Counted from the first letter of the stretch, positions 1 through 6,910 are shown. The stretch: DNA of 8,968 nucleotides from an uncultured Flammeovirgaceae bacterium (GCA_946480685.1 CAMLLI010000111.1:1-8968), one strand, 5' to 3'. Notes: generated by a model from the sequence alone, not told the origin. Numbers and translations are program-made.

Positions 1-2752
1 GTGTAAGTGCCGCAATTCGTTTTTCGTAGCTCAATACGTTCGCTGCATCGCTTCCGTACTCAATGCTTTGAATAAGCTGACGTGCCCAGAAGTTGTTGTC
101 TTTGATATTTACTTCGTACTGTTGCTTCCAGGTTTCTTTTACTTTATTCAGGTCTGCTTCTGTAGGGCCGGTCGTTTTGATTTTGTCGATCTCGGCATGT
201 GCTGCTGCAATCAGCTTGTCTACATTTTCAGGTCCGCAGGGGAAGCTCGCTCCGATCGCGAAATTGTTATACGGGAATTTATTCAGGCTTCCGAACATGC
301 CGCCACCGTATACACCACTTAAGTCTTCACGCAGCGACTCGATTAACTTGATGTTCAATACTTCGATCATCGCAGAAAGTTTTAGCTGCTCACTATCCGA
401 ATAAGGAGCTTGTCCATTCCAGAACATGCGAATGAAACTCTTGGGCTCCGTTCCTTTACGCACTTCTTTTTTCAGTGGTCCTTGCACCGGGCGCAGACCT
501 ACATCTTTGAAGTTGGAAGTCTTTCCGCTTGCCGGCAGACTGCCAATATAGCTTGCTATAAGCGGTTTGATTTTCGCGAGATCAAATGCACCTACAATTA
601 CAAACGTAAAGCCTGTTGCATCGCCAAAGCGTTCTTTATATATATCCAGTGCACGTTGTTCATTGATGCTGGCAAATATCTCTGCCTTCGGAACGCGTGG
701 CGCCCACGGCTGATTTTTATAGAGTATGCGGAATATAGAATCCTGGAAAGTATACTGCGGATCGGCTGTCATGTTCTGATACATTGCCTGCTGTTTGGTG
801 ATGAACGATTGAAAGAGCTCGTCATCCTTGCGCGGCTTCGTAAAGTATAGATGTGCCAGCTGAAGAAGTGTTTCAATATCAGCTGCGCTGGATTGTCCAT
901 TCAAGGTTTCAGATATAGCACCGATGCGTGGCGATATATTCGCTGTTTTACCGGCCAGTACTTTACGAAGATCAACCGGTGAGAACTGATCAATACCCAT
1001 TTGCGAAACAACTGCTGAAGCAAACTCGGCATTACTGCGCTCGCTCGGGTTGTATAAGTATTGACCACCGAAACGTGAAGCTGCAAACACAACCTGATCG
1101 TTCTTGAAATCAGTAGGTTTCAGAATAACTTTTACATGATTGCTAAGTGTGAGTTCGGTTGTGCCCAGTACTTTATTTTCTTTTTCAGAAGTGATCTTGC
1201 CGGGAGCGGGTGCTTTCTCCATCAACGCTGTGGCTACTGCTTTTTCCTCGTACGCTTTTACTTCTTGTTTACCGGCAGCTTCCGTCAGCGTCAGCAATTC
1301 AGTATTCGTAGGTATAGCGAATGCGGCTTTGTCAGGTCCGGTAAGTACAATCAGTTTGTTGGCATTGGTAGCGGGTATCGTCTTGGCAGCATACTGATTT
1401 ACTTCTTCCAGCGATATTGTGTTCAGGTAATCCTGGTAGTAGCTGTATTCTGTTTCAATACCGGGTATCGGTTCTTTCTCAAGAAAGTTGTTGATATACT
1501 CCTGAACGAAATTTTCTGATTCAGTTTTGTCACGTTCGTTATAGGCGCGTTCCATGCCTTTCATCATGGTCTTCTTGGTGCGATCCAGCTCCGCTGCTGT
1601 GAAGCCAAATTTGCGCGCTCGTTCATTCTCAAGAATGATAGCATTCAATGCAGGTTCAACACCGCCTTTACCCAATACAGCATACGATGCATACGCTTCA
1701 TAACCACGCACAAAGCCGCTGAGGCTGCTGCCTCCAAAGATAAAGGGTGGGTTGGCAGACTGTGTAAGCTCTTGCATACGCTGGCTTAGCATGCTGGTAA
1801 ATAAGTTTCTCACCATATAGGCACGGTAATCACCTACCGTAATTTCAGGCGTAGACTTTTGTGTAGCATAGTATATCTGTACTACGTGGTTGGTTGCTTC
1901 TTTATCGGTAGCTACAGCCGCTTCAGATTTTTGTCGTGCGGGCACGGGAGGTTCAACGCGTGCACGCTCCTTCGATGGGTTCTTGATCTTTTCAAAATGT
2001 GTTTTGATATACTTCTCAGCTTCGGCAACTTCAATATCACCAACAACAACCACTGCCATCAGGTCTGGACGATACCAGTCTTTGTAGAAGCGTTTGATAA
2101 CATCATGTTTGAATCCTTTCAGGATATCATCTTTACCGATTGGCAAGCGCTCAGCATATTTAGAGCCTTCCAGGAGTTTAGGCAGATATACTTTCTGCAT
2201 ACGCTCCTGTGCACCTTTACCCAGACGTGATTCTTCCAATACTACACCACGTTCTTTGTCGATTTCGGCATTATCAAATGCTACGGTGCTGGCCCAGTCT
2301 TCAAGTATCTGAAAGCCTTTGTCTATATTTTCTTTTTTCTCGGTAGGAATCGGGAGTATATATACCGTTTCATCAAAACTTGTATAAGCGTTAAGGTCAG
2401 CGCCAAACTCTACACCTATCGATTGAAGGAATGATACCAGATCATTCTTCTTGAAGTTCTTGGAACCATTAAAGGCCATGTGCTCGGTAAAGTGAGCGAG
2501 CCCCTGCTGATCGTCATCTTCGAGTATAGATCCGGCATTTACGACTAATCGAAGTTCTACTTTTCTTTCAGGCTTCAGATTCTTGCGTATATAGTAGGTA
2601 AGTCCGTTACTAAGCTTGCCGATCTTTACATTCGGATCTACTGGTATTTTCTGGGCAAGTTTATCCTGTTCATACAGAATATTTACGAGCAGAACCAGCA
2701 ACAAAAAAAGCGGGAGGGTTTTATAATGCGGTTTTGGTTTTAAATGCAACAT
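1..2752 (-). CDS. M16 family zinc metallopeptidase (pitrilysin/PqqL-like), 3' end outside window
   Basis: This gene encodes an exported, zinc-dependent M16 peptidase of the single-chain, two-half type, which typically degrades unfolded proteins or peptides. The frame is open from ATG 2752 to the left edge: 917 codons are visible and the stop is missing. The family is usually about 930-940 residues, so I infer only a few dozen are lost. Residues 14-25 are strongly hydrophobic after a basic stretch (signal peptide or N-terminal anchor; no lipobox seen). The inverted zinc motif HFTEH spans residues 87-91 (zinc ligands H87 and H91, catalytic E90). E167 and E174 in KERGVVLEE fit the distal acidic residues, with E174 as the third zinc ligand. 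An M16_C-type domain begins near residue 210. The C-terminal half runs from about 530 and keeps the substrate-binding Arg/Tyr pair (R808, Y815). An in-frame TAA two codons upstream, and the next Met only at residue 92, fix the start. It lies 160 bases after the inositol-monophosphatase gene. The family is certain; the substrate is unknown. Confidence 0.95.
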   Translation of the reverse strand, partial: MLHLKPKPHYKTLPLFLLLVLLVNILYEQDKLAQKIPVDPNVKIGKLSNGLTYYIRKNLKPERKVELRLVVNAGSILEDDDQQGLAHFTEHMAFNGSKNFKKNDLVSFLQSIGVEFGADLNAYTSFDETVYILPIPTEKKENIDKGFQILEDWASTVAFDNAEIDKERGVVLEESRLGKGAQERMQKVYLPKLLEGSKYAERLPIGKDDILKGFKHDVIKRFYKDWYRPDLMAVVVVGDIEVAEAEKYIKTHFEKIKNPSKERARVEPPVPARQKSEAAVATDKEATNHVVQIYYATQKSTPEITVGDYRAYMVRNLFTSMLSQRMQELTQSANPPFIFGGSSLSGFVRGYEAYASYAVLGKGGVEPALNAIILENERARKFGFTAAELDRTKKTMMKGMERAYNERDKTESENFVQEYINNFLEKEPIPGIETEYSYYQDYLNTISLEEVNQYAAKTIPATNANKLIVLTGPDKAAFAIPTNTELLTLTEAAGKQEVKAYEEKAVATALMEKAPAPGKITSEKENKVLGTTELTLSNHVKVILKPTDFKNDQVVFAASRFGGQYLYNPSERSNAEFASAVVSQMGIDQFSPVDLRKVLAGKTANISPRIGAISETLNGQSSAADIETLLQLAHLYFTKPRKDDELFQSFITKQQAMYQNMTADPQYTFQDSIFRILYKNQPWAPRVPKAEIFASINEQRALDIYKERFGDATGFTFVIVGAFDLAKIKPLIASYIGSLPASGKTSNFKDVGLRPVQGPLKKEVRKGTEPKSFIRMFWNGQAPYSDSEQLKLSAMIEVLNIKLIESLREDLSGVYGGGMFGSLNKFPYNNFAIGASFPCGPENVDKLIAAAHAEIDKIKTTGPTEADLNKVKETWKQQYEVNIKDNNFWARQLIQSIEYGSDAANVLSYEKRIAALT

Positions 2753-2790
2753 GTGGAATTATTATAATTGATTAATGAGTATTGTAGAGG

Positions 2791-2846
2791 AATCTTAAAA
2801 TCTTTTAATCTTGAAATCTTTCAATTTTAAAATCTTCCAATCTTTC
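2791..2846. repeat. Seven phased 8-bp units (AATCTTNN) upstream of the M16 gene
   Basis: Seven consecutive 8-bp units start at 2791, 2799, 2807, 2815, 2823, 2831 and 2839. Six carry AATCTT at the same phase; the fifth is AATTTT. The last two bases of the unit vary (AA, TT, GA, TC, AA, CC, TC). Read in the direction of the M16 gene the unit is NNAAGATT. The array ends 38 bases before the M16 start codon, so it is either a protein-binding array at the promoter or part of the 5' leader. The phase is seen directly; the function is unknown. Confidence 0.85.
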
Positions 2847-2880
2847 TTAAAAAGCAAATGTGTCGTGATCGGAACATGAC

Positions 2881-2912
2881 ATTAACTATATAGTATATAT
2901 CGATCAACTATA
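2881..2912. repeat. Pair of 10-bp direct repeats (ATYAACTATA) between the inositol-monophosphatase and M16 genes
   Basis: ATTAACTATA (2881-2890) and ATCAACTATA (2903-2912) match at nine of ten positions and are 22 bp apart, about two helical turns. The first overlaps a perfect 10-bp palindrome, ACTATATAGT, at 2885-2894. The block lies directly after the inositol-monophosphatase stop codon and upstream of the M16 gene. It could be an operator pair, but the region is very AT-rich and chance is possible. Confidence 0.45.
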
Positions 2913-3719
2913 TCAATGCCATTTGGACCGGATCAGGTTAAGCATTTCGCCATGAACAAAATTGTTGCCGGCACAAAGCTCACCGCCAAAAACAAAATTG
3001 TTGCCGCCTTTGAAGTCGGTTACTTTACCCCCGGCCTGCTGCACGATAAATGTACCGGCTGCTACATCCCATGCGTTGAGATTATACTCAAAGAATCCTT
3101 CAAGTCTTCCGCATGCCACGTAAGCCAGGTCGATTGCAGCACTGCCCAGTCTTCGTATACCATGCGACTTCTCCAAAAACTCTTTGATGATATCCAGGTA
3201 TACATCTTTCTTTTCAGAATGATAGTATGGGAAACCAGTAGCCAGCAGACTTTCATTTAACGTGGGCACAGCAGATACTTTAATTACTTTGTCATTGCAA
3301 TATGCCGGCCCGCCTTCGATAGCGTGAAAACATTCTTTGCGAATGATATGGTATACATCACCAAGAACAGTCTGGTTGTTGCGCGTAAGGCCGATGCTGA
3401 TAGCAAAGATGGGAAGCCCATGCAGAAAATTTGTAGTGCCATCCAGCGGATCGATTACCCAGTTATACTCGCTGTTCTTAGATTGTTCAACCGTTCCTTC
3501 TTCGGTAATGAAACCTGCCTGCGGAAATATTTTTGAAAGTGCAGCAACTAATCTGCGCTCTGCTTCTTTATCTACATAAGACACCAGGTTGTTGAAACTT
3601 GTCTTCTGTTCAATTCGCGTAAGATCAAAATCAGCTCCTTCTTTCCGAATAAATTCTCCGACTTCTTCACAAATAGAGATGACATCCCGTTGAATGCTTT
3701 CGAGGTTTATCGCATGCAT
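2913..3719 (-). CDS. Inositol monophosphatase family protein (SuhB-like)
   Basis: This is a magnesium-dependent, lithium-sensitive-type sugar phosphatase of the inositol monophosphatase family. It is cytosolic and hydrolyses inositol-1-phosphate or a related phosphomonoester. At 268 residues it has the usual family length. The metal-site motifs are intact: E73 and E74 in ITEEGT, then WVIDPLDGTTNF at residues 87-98 with D90 and D93, and the C-terminal signature WDVAAGTFIVQQAGG starting at W217 with D218. The region LGSAAIDLAYVACG (191-204) matches the substrate-binding segment. The ATG at 3719 has no evident Shine-Dalgarno sequence. It is separated from rsmI by 155 bases that contain repeated short motifs, so it may have its own promoter. 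Substrate cannot be read from sequence: inositol phosphate, histidinol phosphate and fructose-bisphosphate activities all occur in this superfamily. For that reason I give no gene symbol. Confidence 0.95.
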   Translation of the reverse strand: MHAINLESIQRDVISICEEVGEFIRKEGADFDLTRIEQKTSFNNLVSYVDKEAERRLVAALSKIFPQAGFITEEGTVEQSKNSEYNWVIDPLDGTTNFLHGLPIFAISIGLTRNNQTVLGDVYHIIRKECFHAIEGGPAYCNDKVIKVSAVPTLNESLLATGFPYYHSEKKDVYLDIIKEFLEKSHGIRRLGSAAIDLAYVACGRLEGFFEYNLNAWDVAAGTFIVQQAGGKVTDFKGGNNFVFGGELCAGNNFVHGEMLNLIRSKWH

Positions 3720-3760
3720 GGTTGTTTGAGTTTAAGATGGTGAATATAAGGATGGATCGC

Positions 3761-3768
3761 GAAATATA
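3761..3768 (-). promoter_or_regulatory. Possible -7 promoter element for the inositol-monophosphatase gene
   Basis: On the minus strand this reads TATATTTC, one base from the Bacteroidota primary sigma -7 consensus TAnnTTTG, and it lies 41 bases before the ATG at 3719. No clear TTG -33 element is present at 19-21 bases upstream; only ATT is found there. It is a weak, AT-rich match and therefore a tentative call. Confidence 0.22.
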
Positions 3769-3769
3769 C

Positions 3770-3796
3770 TTTCCGGCTATGGATATTAATTTCCGG
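3770..3796. repeat. Two TTTCCGG direct repeats, 20 bp apart
   Basis: TTTCCGG occurs at 3770-3776 and again at 3790-3796, with similar flanks (TTTCCGGCTA and TTTCCGGTAA). The 20-bp spacing is close to two helical turns. Both lie just upstream of the candidate -7 element of the inositol-monophosphatase gene, where an activator or repressor could bind. The repeats are seen directly; the regulatory role is inferred. Confidence 0.35.
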
Positions 3797-3820
3797 TAAC
3801 AAAAAGTTATAGATGCTTCA

Positions 3821-3863
3821 CAATACGTAAAGCGGTTGTCATGCAGATAGCTAATACGTATTG
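3821..3863. repeat. Inverted repeat CAATACGTA / TACGTATTG with two TACGTA cores
   Basis: CAATACGTA (3821-3829) and TACGTATTG (3855-3863) are perfect 9-bp inverted arms with a 25-base spacer. Each contains the palindrome TACGTA, and the second sits in the longer palindrome AATACGTATT (3853-3862). The core centres are 31 bp apart, about three helical turns. The element begins 11 bases after the rsmI stop codon and lies about 100 bases upstream of the next gene. It may be an operator pair or a weak stem-loop after rsmI. A terminator is less likely, because the stem is AT-rich and no T-run follows directly. Confidence 0.45.
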
Positions 3864-3874
3864 CGTTACTAGCT

Positions 3875-4549
3875 TTATTTGCCTGCTACAACAATTACAA
3901 TTTCGCCCTTTACTTCCTTCGCCTGGAAGTGTGTCAGGATTTCGTCAATAGTACCGTTCACGGTCTCTTCAAACATTTTCGTGAGCTCGCGCGATACAGA
4001 TGCTTTCCGCTCTGCACCGAGATACTCTTTGAATTGCTCCAGTGTTTTTACCAATCGGTAGGGTGACTCATAAAAGATCATGGTGCGCTCTTCTTCAGCG
4101 AGTTGCTTTAATAAAGTCTGTCTTCCTTTTTTCTGCGGAAGAAATCCTTCGAACACAAAACGATCTGATGGTAATCCTGATTTTACCAATGCCGGTACAA
4201 ATGCCGTTGGCCCGGGTAAACATTCAACTTTTAAATTGGCTTGCAGTGCAGCGCGTATGATCAGAAAGCCGGGATCAGAAATGCCTGGTGTACCTGCATC
4301 AGACACAAGCGCCATCACTTCACCTTTCTCCATGCGCTCAATGAGACTCGCCAGAATTTTATGCTCATTGAAATTATGAAAACTCTGCAAGGGCTTGCTG
4401 ATGGTATAATGCTTCAGCAGAAAACCCGATGTGCGTGTATCTTCCGCGAGGATCACGTCAACCGACTTGAGGACTTCCAGTGCGCGCAGTGTGATGTCGG
4501 CCAGATTACCGATGGGAGTAGGTACAATATATAGCGATGGTGAAGACAT
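3875..4549 (-). CDS. rsmI: 16S rRNA (cytidine(1402)-2'-O)-methyltransferase RsmI
   Basis: RsmI transfers a methyl group from S-adenosylmethionine to the 2'-O of C1402 in the decoding centre of 16S rRNA, working alongside RsmH, which modifies N4 of the same base. The protein belongs to the tetrapyrrole-methylase fold family. Visible motifs are PTPIGNLADITLRA (10-23), AEDTR (35-39), the glycine-rich LVSDAGTPGISDPG (81-94), PGP (112-114), FEGFLP (133-138), FYESPYRL (159-166), SRELTK (186-191) and KGEIVIV (214-220). At 224 residues it is about 60 shorter than the E. coli protein and stops after the methylase domain, so the C-terminal extension is absent. ATG 4549 fits, because the family begins a few residues before the PTPIGNL motif. 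A GC-rich hairpin lies 12 bases upstream of the start and no Shine-Dalgarno sequence is visible. Confidence 0.96.
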   Translation of the reverse strand: MSSPSLYIVPTPIGNLADITLRALEVLKSVDVILAEDTRTSGFLLKHYTISKPLQSFHNFNEHKILASLIERMEKGEVMALVSDAGTPGISDPGFLIIRAALQANLKVECLPGPTAFVPALVKSGLPSDRFVFEGFLPQKKGRQTLLKQLAEEERTMIFYESPYRLVKTLEQFKEYLGAERKASVSRELTKMFEETVNGTIDEILTHFQAKEVKGEIVIVVAGK

Positions 4550-4561
4550 GATAATTAATAT

Positions 4562-4582
4562 AGGCCCGGCTATACCGGGCCT
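4562..4582 (-). terminator. GC-rich hairpin between the pterin dehydratase gene and rsmI
   Basis: AGGCCCGG (4562-4569) and CCGGGCCT (4575-4582) form a perfect 8-bp stem with a 5-base loop. It starts 44 bases after the dehydratase stop codon and ends 12 bases before the rsmI start. On the minus strand the stem is followed by ATATTAATTATC, which is AT-rich but lacks a clean T-run. It is a plausible weak terminator for the upstream gene, or a structure in the rsmI leader. The stem is certain; the role is not. Confidence 0.5.
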
Positions 4583-4625
4583 GTAGTTCTATGGATCTGT
4601 AAATATATAGTGCAGGTTTAAAAGA

Positions 4626-4862
4626 CTAAGCCGTTAGTGCATCAATTTCCTTTGCCAGTTTATGATCACGGTCGGTCACAACATCGCCCGCATCATGTGT
4701 TGAGAGTTCGATGTCAACGGTATTCCAGGTGTTCGTCCATGTAGGGTGATGGTTCATCTTCTCGGCCGCGAGTGCCACTCTTGTCATGAACGCAAATGCT
4801 TCTGAAAAATCTTTAAACGTAAAGGTCTTCTTCAGTTTATTGTTTTCAAGTTTCCATTCCAT
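4626..4862 (-). CDS. 4a-hydroxytetrahydrobiopterin dehydratase (pterin-4a-carbinolamine dehydratase), short form
   Basis: This small cytosolic enzyme dehydrates 4a-hydroxytetrahydropterin, the product of aromatic amino acid hydroxylases, so the pterin cofactor can be recycled. The family signature is clear in 78 residues: F14-F16 and F19 of the first strand and helix, EKMNHHPTW at 34-42 with catalytic H38 and H39, [22 protein letters not shown] at 49-70 with the third conserved histidine H56, and the terminal LA helix. Family members are usually about 95-105 residues; this one lacks most of the N-terminal segment before the conserved Trp. An in-frame TAA five codons before the ATG rules out a longer ATG start in this frame. 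An AGGAAG sequence four bases upstream supports ATG 4862. It follows the S9 peptidase gene by 44 bases and may be co-transcribed with it. No aromatic amino acid hydroxylase lies in the window. Confidence 0.93.
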   Translation of the reverse strand: MEWKLENNKLKKTFTFKDFSEAFAFMTRVALAAEKMNHHPTWTNTWNTVDIELSTHDAGDVVTDRDHKLAKEIDALTA

Positions 4863-4866
4863 AACA

Positions 4867-4872
4867 CTTCCT
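4867..4872 (-). promoter_or_regulatory. Shine-Dalgarno-like AGGAAG before the pterin dehydratase gene
   Basis: On the minus strand AGGAAG lies four bases before the ATG at 4862. None of the other four start codons whose upstream sequence is visible has such a motif, which is typical of Bacteroidota. It supports the short start of this gene but could be chance. Confidence 0.4.
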
Positions 4873-4906
4873 GTTTAAGTTATTCAACCTGGCAAAAAGG
4901 TAAGCA

Positions 4907-6910
4907 TTATTTTTTGGGTGGCAAGGTTTGATTCAGCGGATCACCTATATACTTGTCGTACCAGGCTGCCCAGCGGATCAACCGATCTTTCTGATAGCTC
5001 GGTACAGTAATGCCGTGAAATTGTCCGGGGTATACTACAAATTGTGTTGGTACGCCTAATGTTTTCAACGCCTGGTACATTTGCTCGCTGCCTGCAGCCG
5101 GCACGTTGAAATCTTTTTCACCCACCATATACAGCGTTGGTGTTTTGATCTTGTCAGCTTTAAAGAAAGGATATGAAACCTTCATCCATTTGTCAGCATT
5201 TTTCCAGGGCACACCTAACTCTGTCTCGTATTGCAATGTATACTGATCCGAACCATACATCGACAACTGCAACGCACTGCCCGCACCACTTGATGCAGCC
5301 TTGAAGCGCGGATCGGTTGCTGTGGTATAATCTGTTAATATACCTCCATAGCTCCAGCCGCCTATACCTAACCGGTTGGGATCGGCAGCCCCGATCTTTA
5401 CCAGGTGATCGACCGCTCCAAGTAAATCCATTACTTCCTTATTTCCCCAATCGGCAAATATAGCTTTACTAAAGGCCATACCTTTTCCACTGCTGCCACG
5501 ATAGTTTACATTGGCAACGGCATAGCCTTTTGCTGCCAGCATTTGTGAGGTAAGATCGAAAGCATAATCATCCTGCGAAGTTGGTCCTCCGTGTATCCAG
5601 AGGATAAGCGGTAATTTTTCATTTGTTGGTTTGCCGGCTGGCCAGTATAAAAGTCCGCCTACAACGGTGCCGTCTTTACTTGTGGAGTTAAAGCCTTTTA
5701 CAGTAGCAAGCTTCACCTGTTTTAAAAAGTCGTTGTGTATATAGGTAAGTCTTTTCTTGTTCCCGTTTTCAAGGGTATAGACTTCATTGGGTGTTTGTGC
5801 GTCACTAGCAATAGCGACCCAGCGGTTCTGGGTGCCTCCCTGCACAGGATAAAAAACCTGCTCCCCCGTAGTAATCGCTTTATGATTGCCTGCGAGATCG
5901 AACGATACAATGTGGCTGGTGCGATCGTCCTGCATAACGGTATAGATATATTTACTGTCGGCAGACCAGCGCGGTGAAGCTATATCACGATCTACTTTTT
6001 GTGAAAGCAATACGGGCTTCCCGCCTTCAACAGGTATGAGTGCTAAATACGGCTGATCATATATATTGAAAGATTCTAATCGTGATTGCATGTAGGCTAT
6101 ATATTTACCATCCGGACTCCACGATGGACTGGTATCAGCACCTTTCCAGGTGGTGAGCTGGCGCGGTGTAGCACCCTTCTTTGCCTCAATGATCCATATA
6201 TCGGTGTTGGCGTTGCGATCGGCATCGGCGGAGCGGTTGCTTACAAAGGCTATATATTTACTGTCGGGGGACCATACCGGAGTACCTTCATCGAAATCAC
6301 CGGTAGTAAGCGTGTCCAGTTTTTTAGTCTCTACATCGAACAAGTATAAATGATCGCGCTTGTGTTCCAGGTAGCCATCACCATCACTTTTGAAATGATA
6401 GCGGTCAATCACAACAGGAGGGGTGGTTTTCTTTTTTTCTTTATCATCAATCGACTCCTGGTCTTTAATAATCACCACGATCTTCTTTGAATCGGGGCTC
6501 CATACATAATCACTGATTCCATATTTTAACTCGGTAAGTTTTACTGCTTCACCACCTCTCCGGTCTAGCTTCCATATCTGTGAAGCTTTCGTTTCGTAGC
6601 GTGAAGAGAGGAATGTTAAATATTTTCCATCGGGCGACCAACGAGGTCTGTTCTCGCCTTCAGCACTTGCAGTTAACCGAATCGATTCGGTGCCTTCCCA
6701 GTTAATCATCCAGATATCGCTATCGTATTTGTCTTTGGCGGAATCCGGAGTTGAAAGTACATACGCTACCCAGTTGCCTTCGGGCGATAGCTGCGGATCG
6801 GATACTGATTTTATTTTATATACATCCGATGGGTTCAGAGCACGCTGTGAAAATGTTGCTATAGCAAGACTTAGCAGGAAAGAGGAGATCAGGATTTTTT
6901 TCATATACAT
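4907..6910 (-). CDS. Secreted S9 family peptidase (S9C, acylaminoacyl-peptidase / DPP5-like)
   Basis: This is a serine exopeptidase of the prolyl oligopeptidase family, probably periplasmic, that releases dipeptides or acylated residues from short peptides. The N-terminus is a signal peptide (KK, hydrophobic residues 6-19, likely cleavage near S21-Q22). Residues 25 to about 390 form a PD40/TolB-like beta-propeller, with WSPDG-type blade signatures at W91, W137, W213, W264 and W315; the last three are exactly 51 residues apart. A lysine-rich insertion (about 150-185) sits between two blades. The alpha/beta-hydrolase domain (about 400-650) has HGG at 440-442, the nucleophile S520 in GGWSYGG, D600 in GEKDFNVP and H632 in GQFHG, so the triad is complete. 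At 667 residues it has the usual length. ATG 6904 (MKK) is an equally good start, two codons inside ATG 6910. Substrate preference, including whether it is DPP5-like, cannot be decided by eye. Confidence 0.94.
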   Translation of the reverse strand: MYMKKILISSFLLSLAIATFSQRALNPSDVYKIKSVSDPQLSPEGNWVAYVLSTPDSAKDKYDSDIWMINWEGTESIRLTASAEGENRPRWSPDGKYLTFLSSRYETKASQIWKLDRRGGEAVKLTELKYGISDYVWSPDSKKIVVIIKDQESIDDKEKKKTTPPVVIDRYHFKSDGDGYLEHKRDHLYLFDVETKKLDTLTTGDFDEGTPVWSPDSKYIAFVSNRSADADRNANTDIWIIEAKKGATPRQLTTWKGADTSPSWSPDGKYIAYMQSRLESFNIYDQPYLALIPVEGGKPVLLSQKVDRDIASPRWSADSKYIYTVMQDDRTSHIVSFDLAGNHKAITTGEQVFYPVQGGTQNRWVAIASDAQTPNEVYTLENGNKKRLTYIHNDFLKQVKLATVKGFNSTSKDGTVVGGLLYWPAGKPTNEKLPLILWIHGGPTSQDDYAFDLTSQMLAAKGYAVANVNYRGSSGKGMAFSKAIFADWGNKEVMDLLGAVDHLVKIGAADPNRLGIGGWSYGGILTDYTTATDPRFKAASSGAGSALQLSMYGSDQYTLQYETELGVPWKNADKWMKVSYPFFKADKIKTPTLYMVGEKDFNVPAAGSEQMYQALKTLGVPTQFVVYPGQFHGITVPSYQKDRLIRWAAWYDKYIGDPLNQTLPPKK
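5946..6267. repeat. DNA-level repeats in the S9 propeller blades
   Basis: The 16-mer at 5946-5961 (ATATATTTACTGTCGG) recurs exactly at 6252-6267. The 15-mer at 6094-6108 (AGGCTATATATTTAC) recurs exactly at 6247-6261. The offsets are 306 and 153 bp, that is two and one times 51 codons, matching the blade period. They encode the SPDGKYIAY-type blade strand, so this is repetition inside a gene and not a separate element. Confidence 0.8.

Noticed and set aside
410..850. Plus-strand open frame of 146 codons (and similar ones at 1136-1519 and 1859-2230)
   Set aside because: They lie entirely antisense to the M16 peptidase gene, whose minus-strand frame is continuous and carries conserved motifs; the plus-strand products are cysteine- and phenylalanine-rich with no family features.
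1..2752. Frameshift or pseudogene in the M16 gene
   Set aside because: Reading all 917 codons gives an uninterrupted, family-like protein; it is only cut by the window edge.
2791..2846. CRISPR-like array
   Set aside because: Units are 8 bp with no 20-40 bp repeats or spacers, and no cas gene is present.
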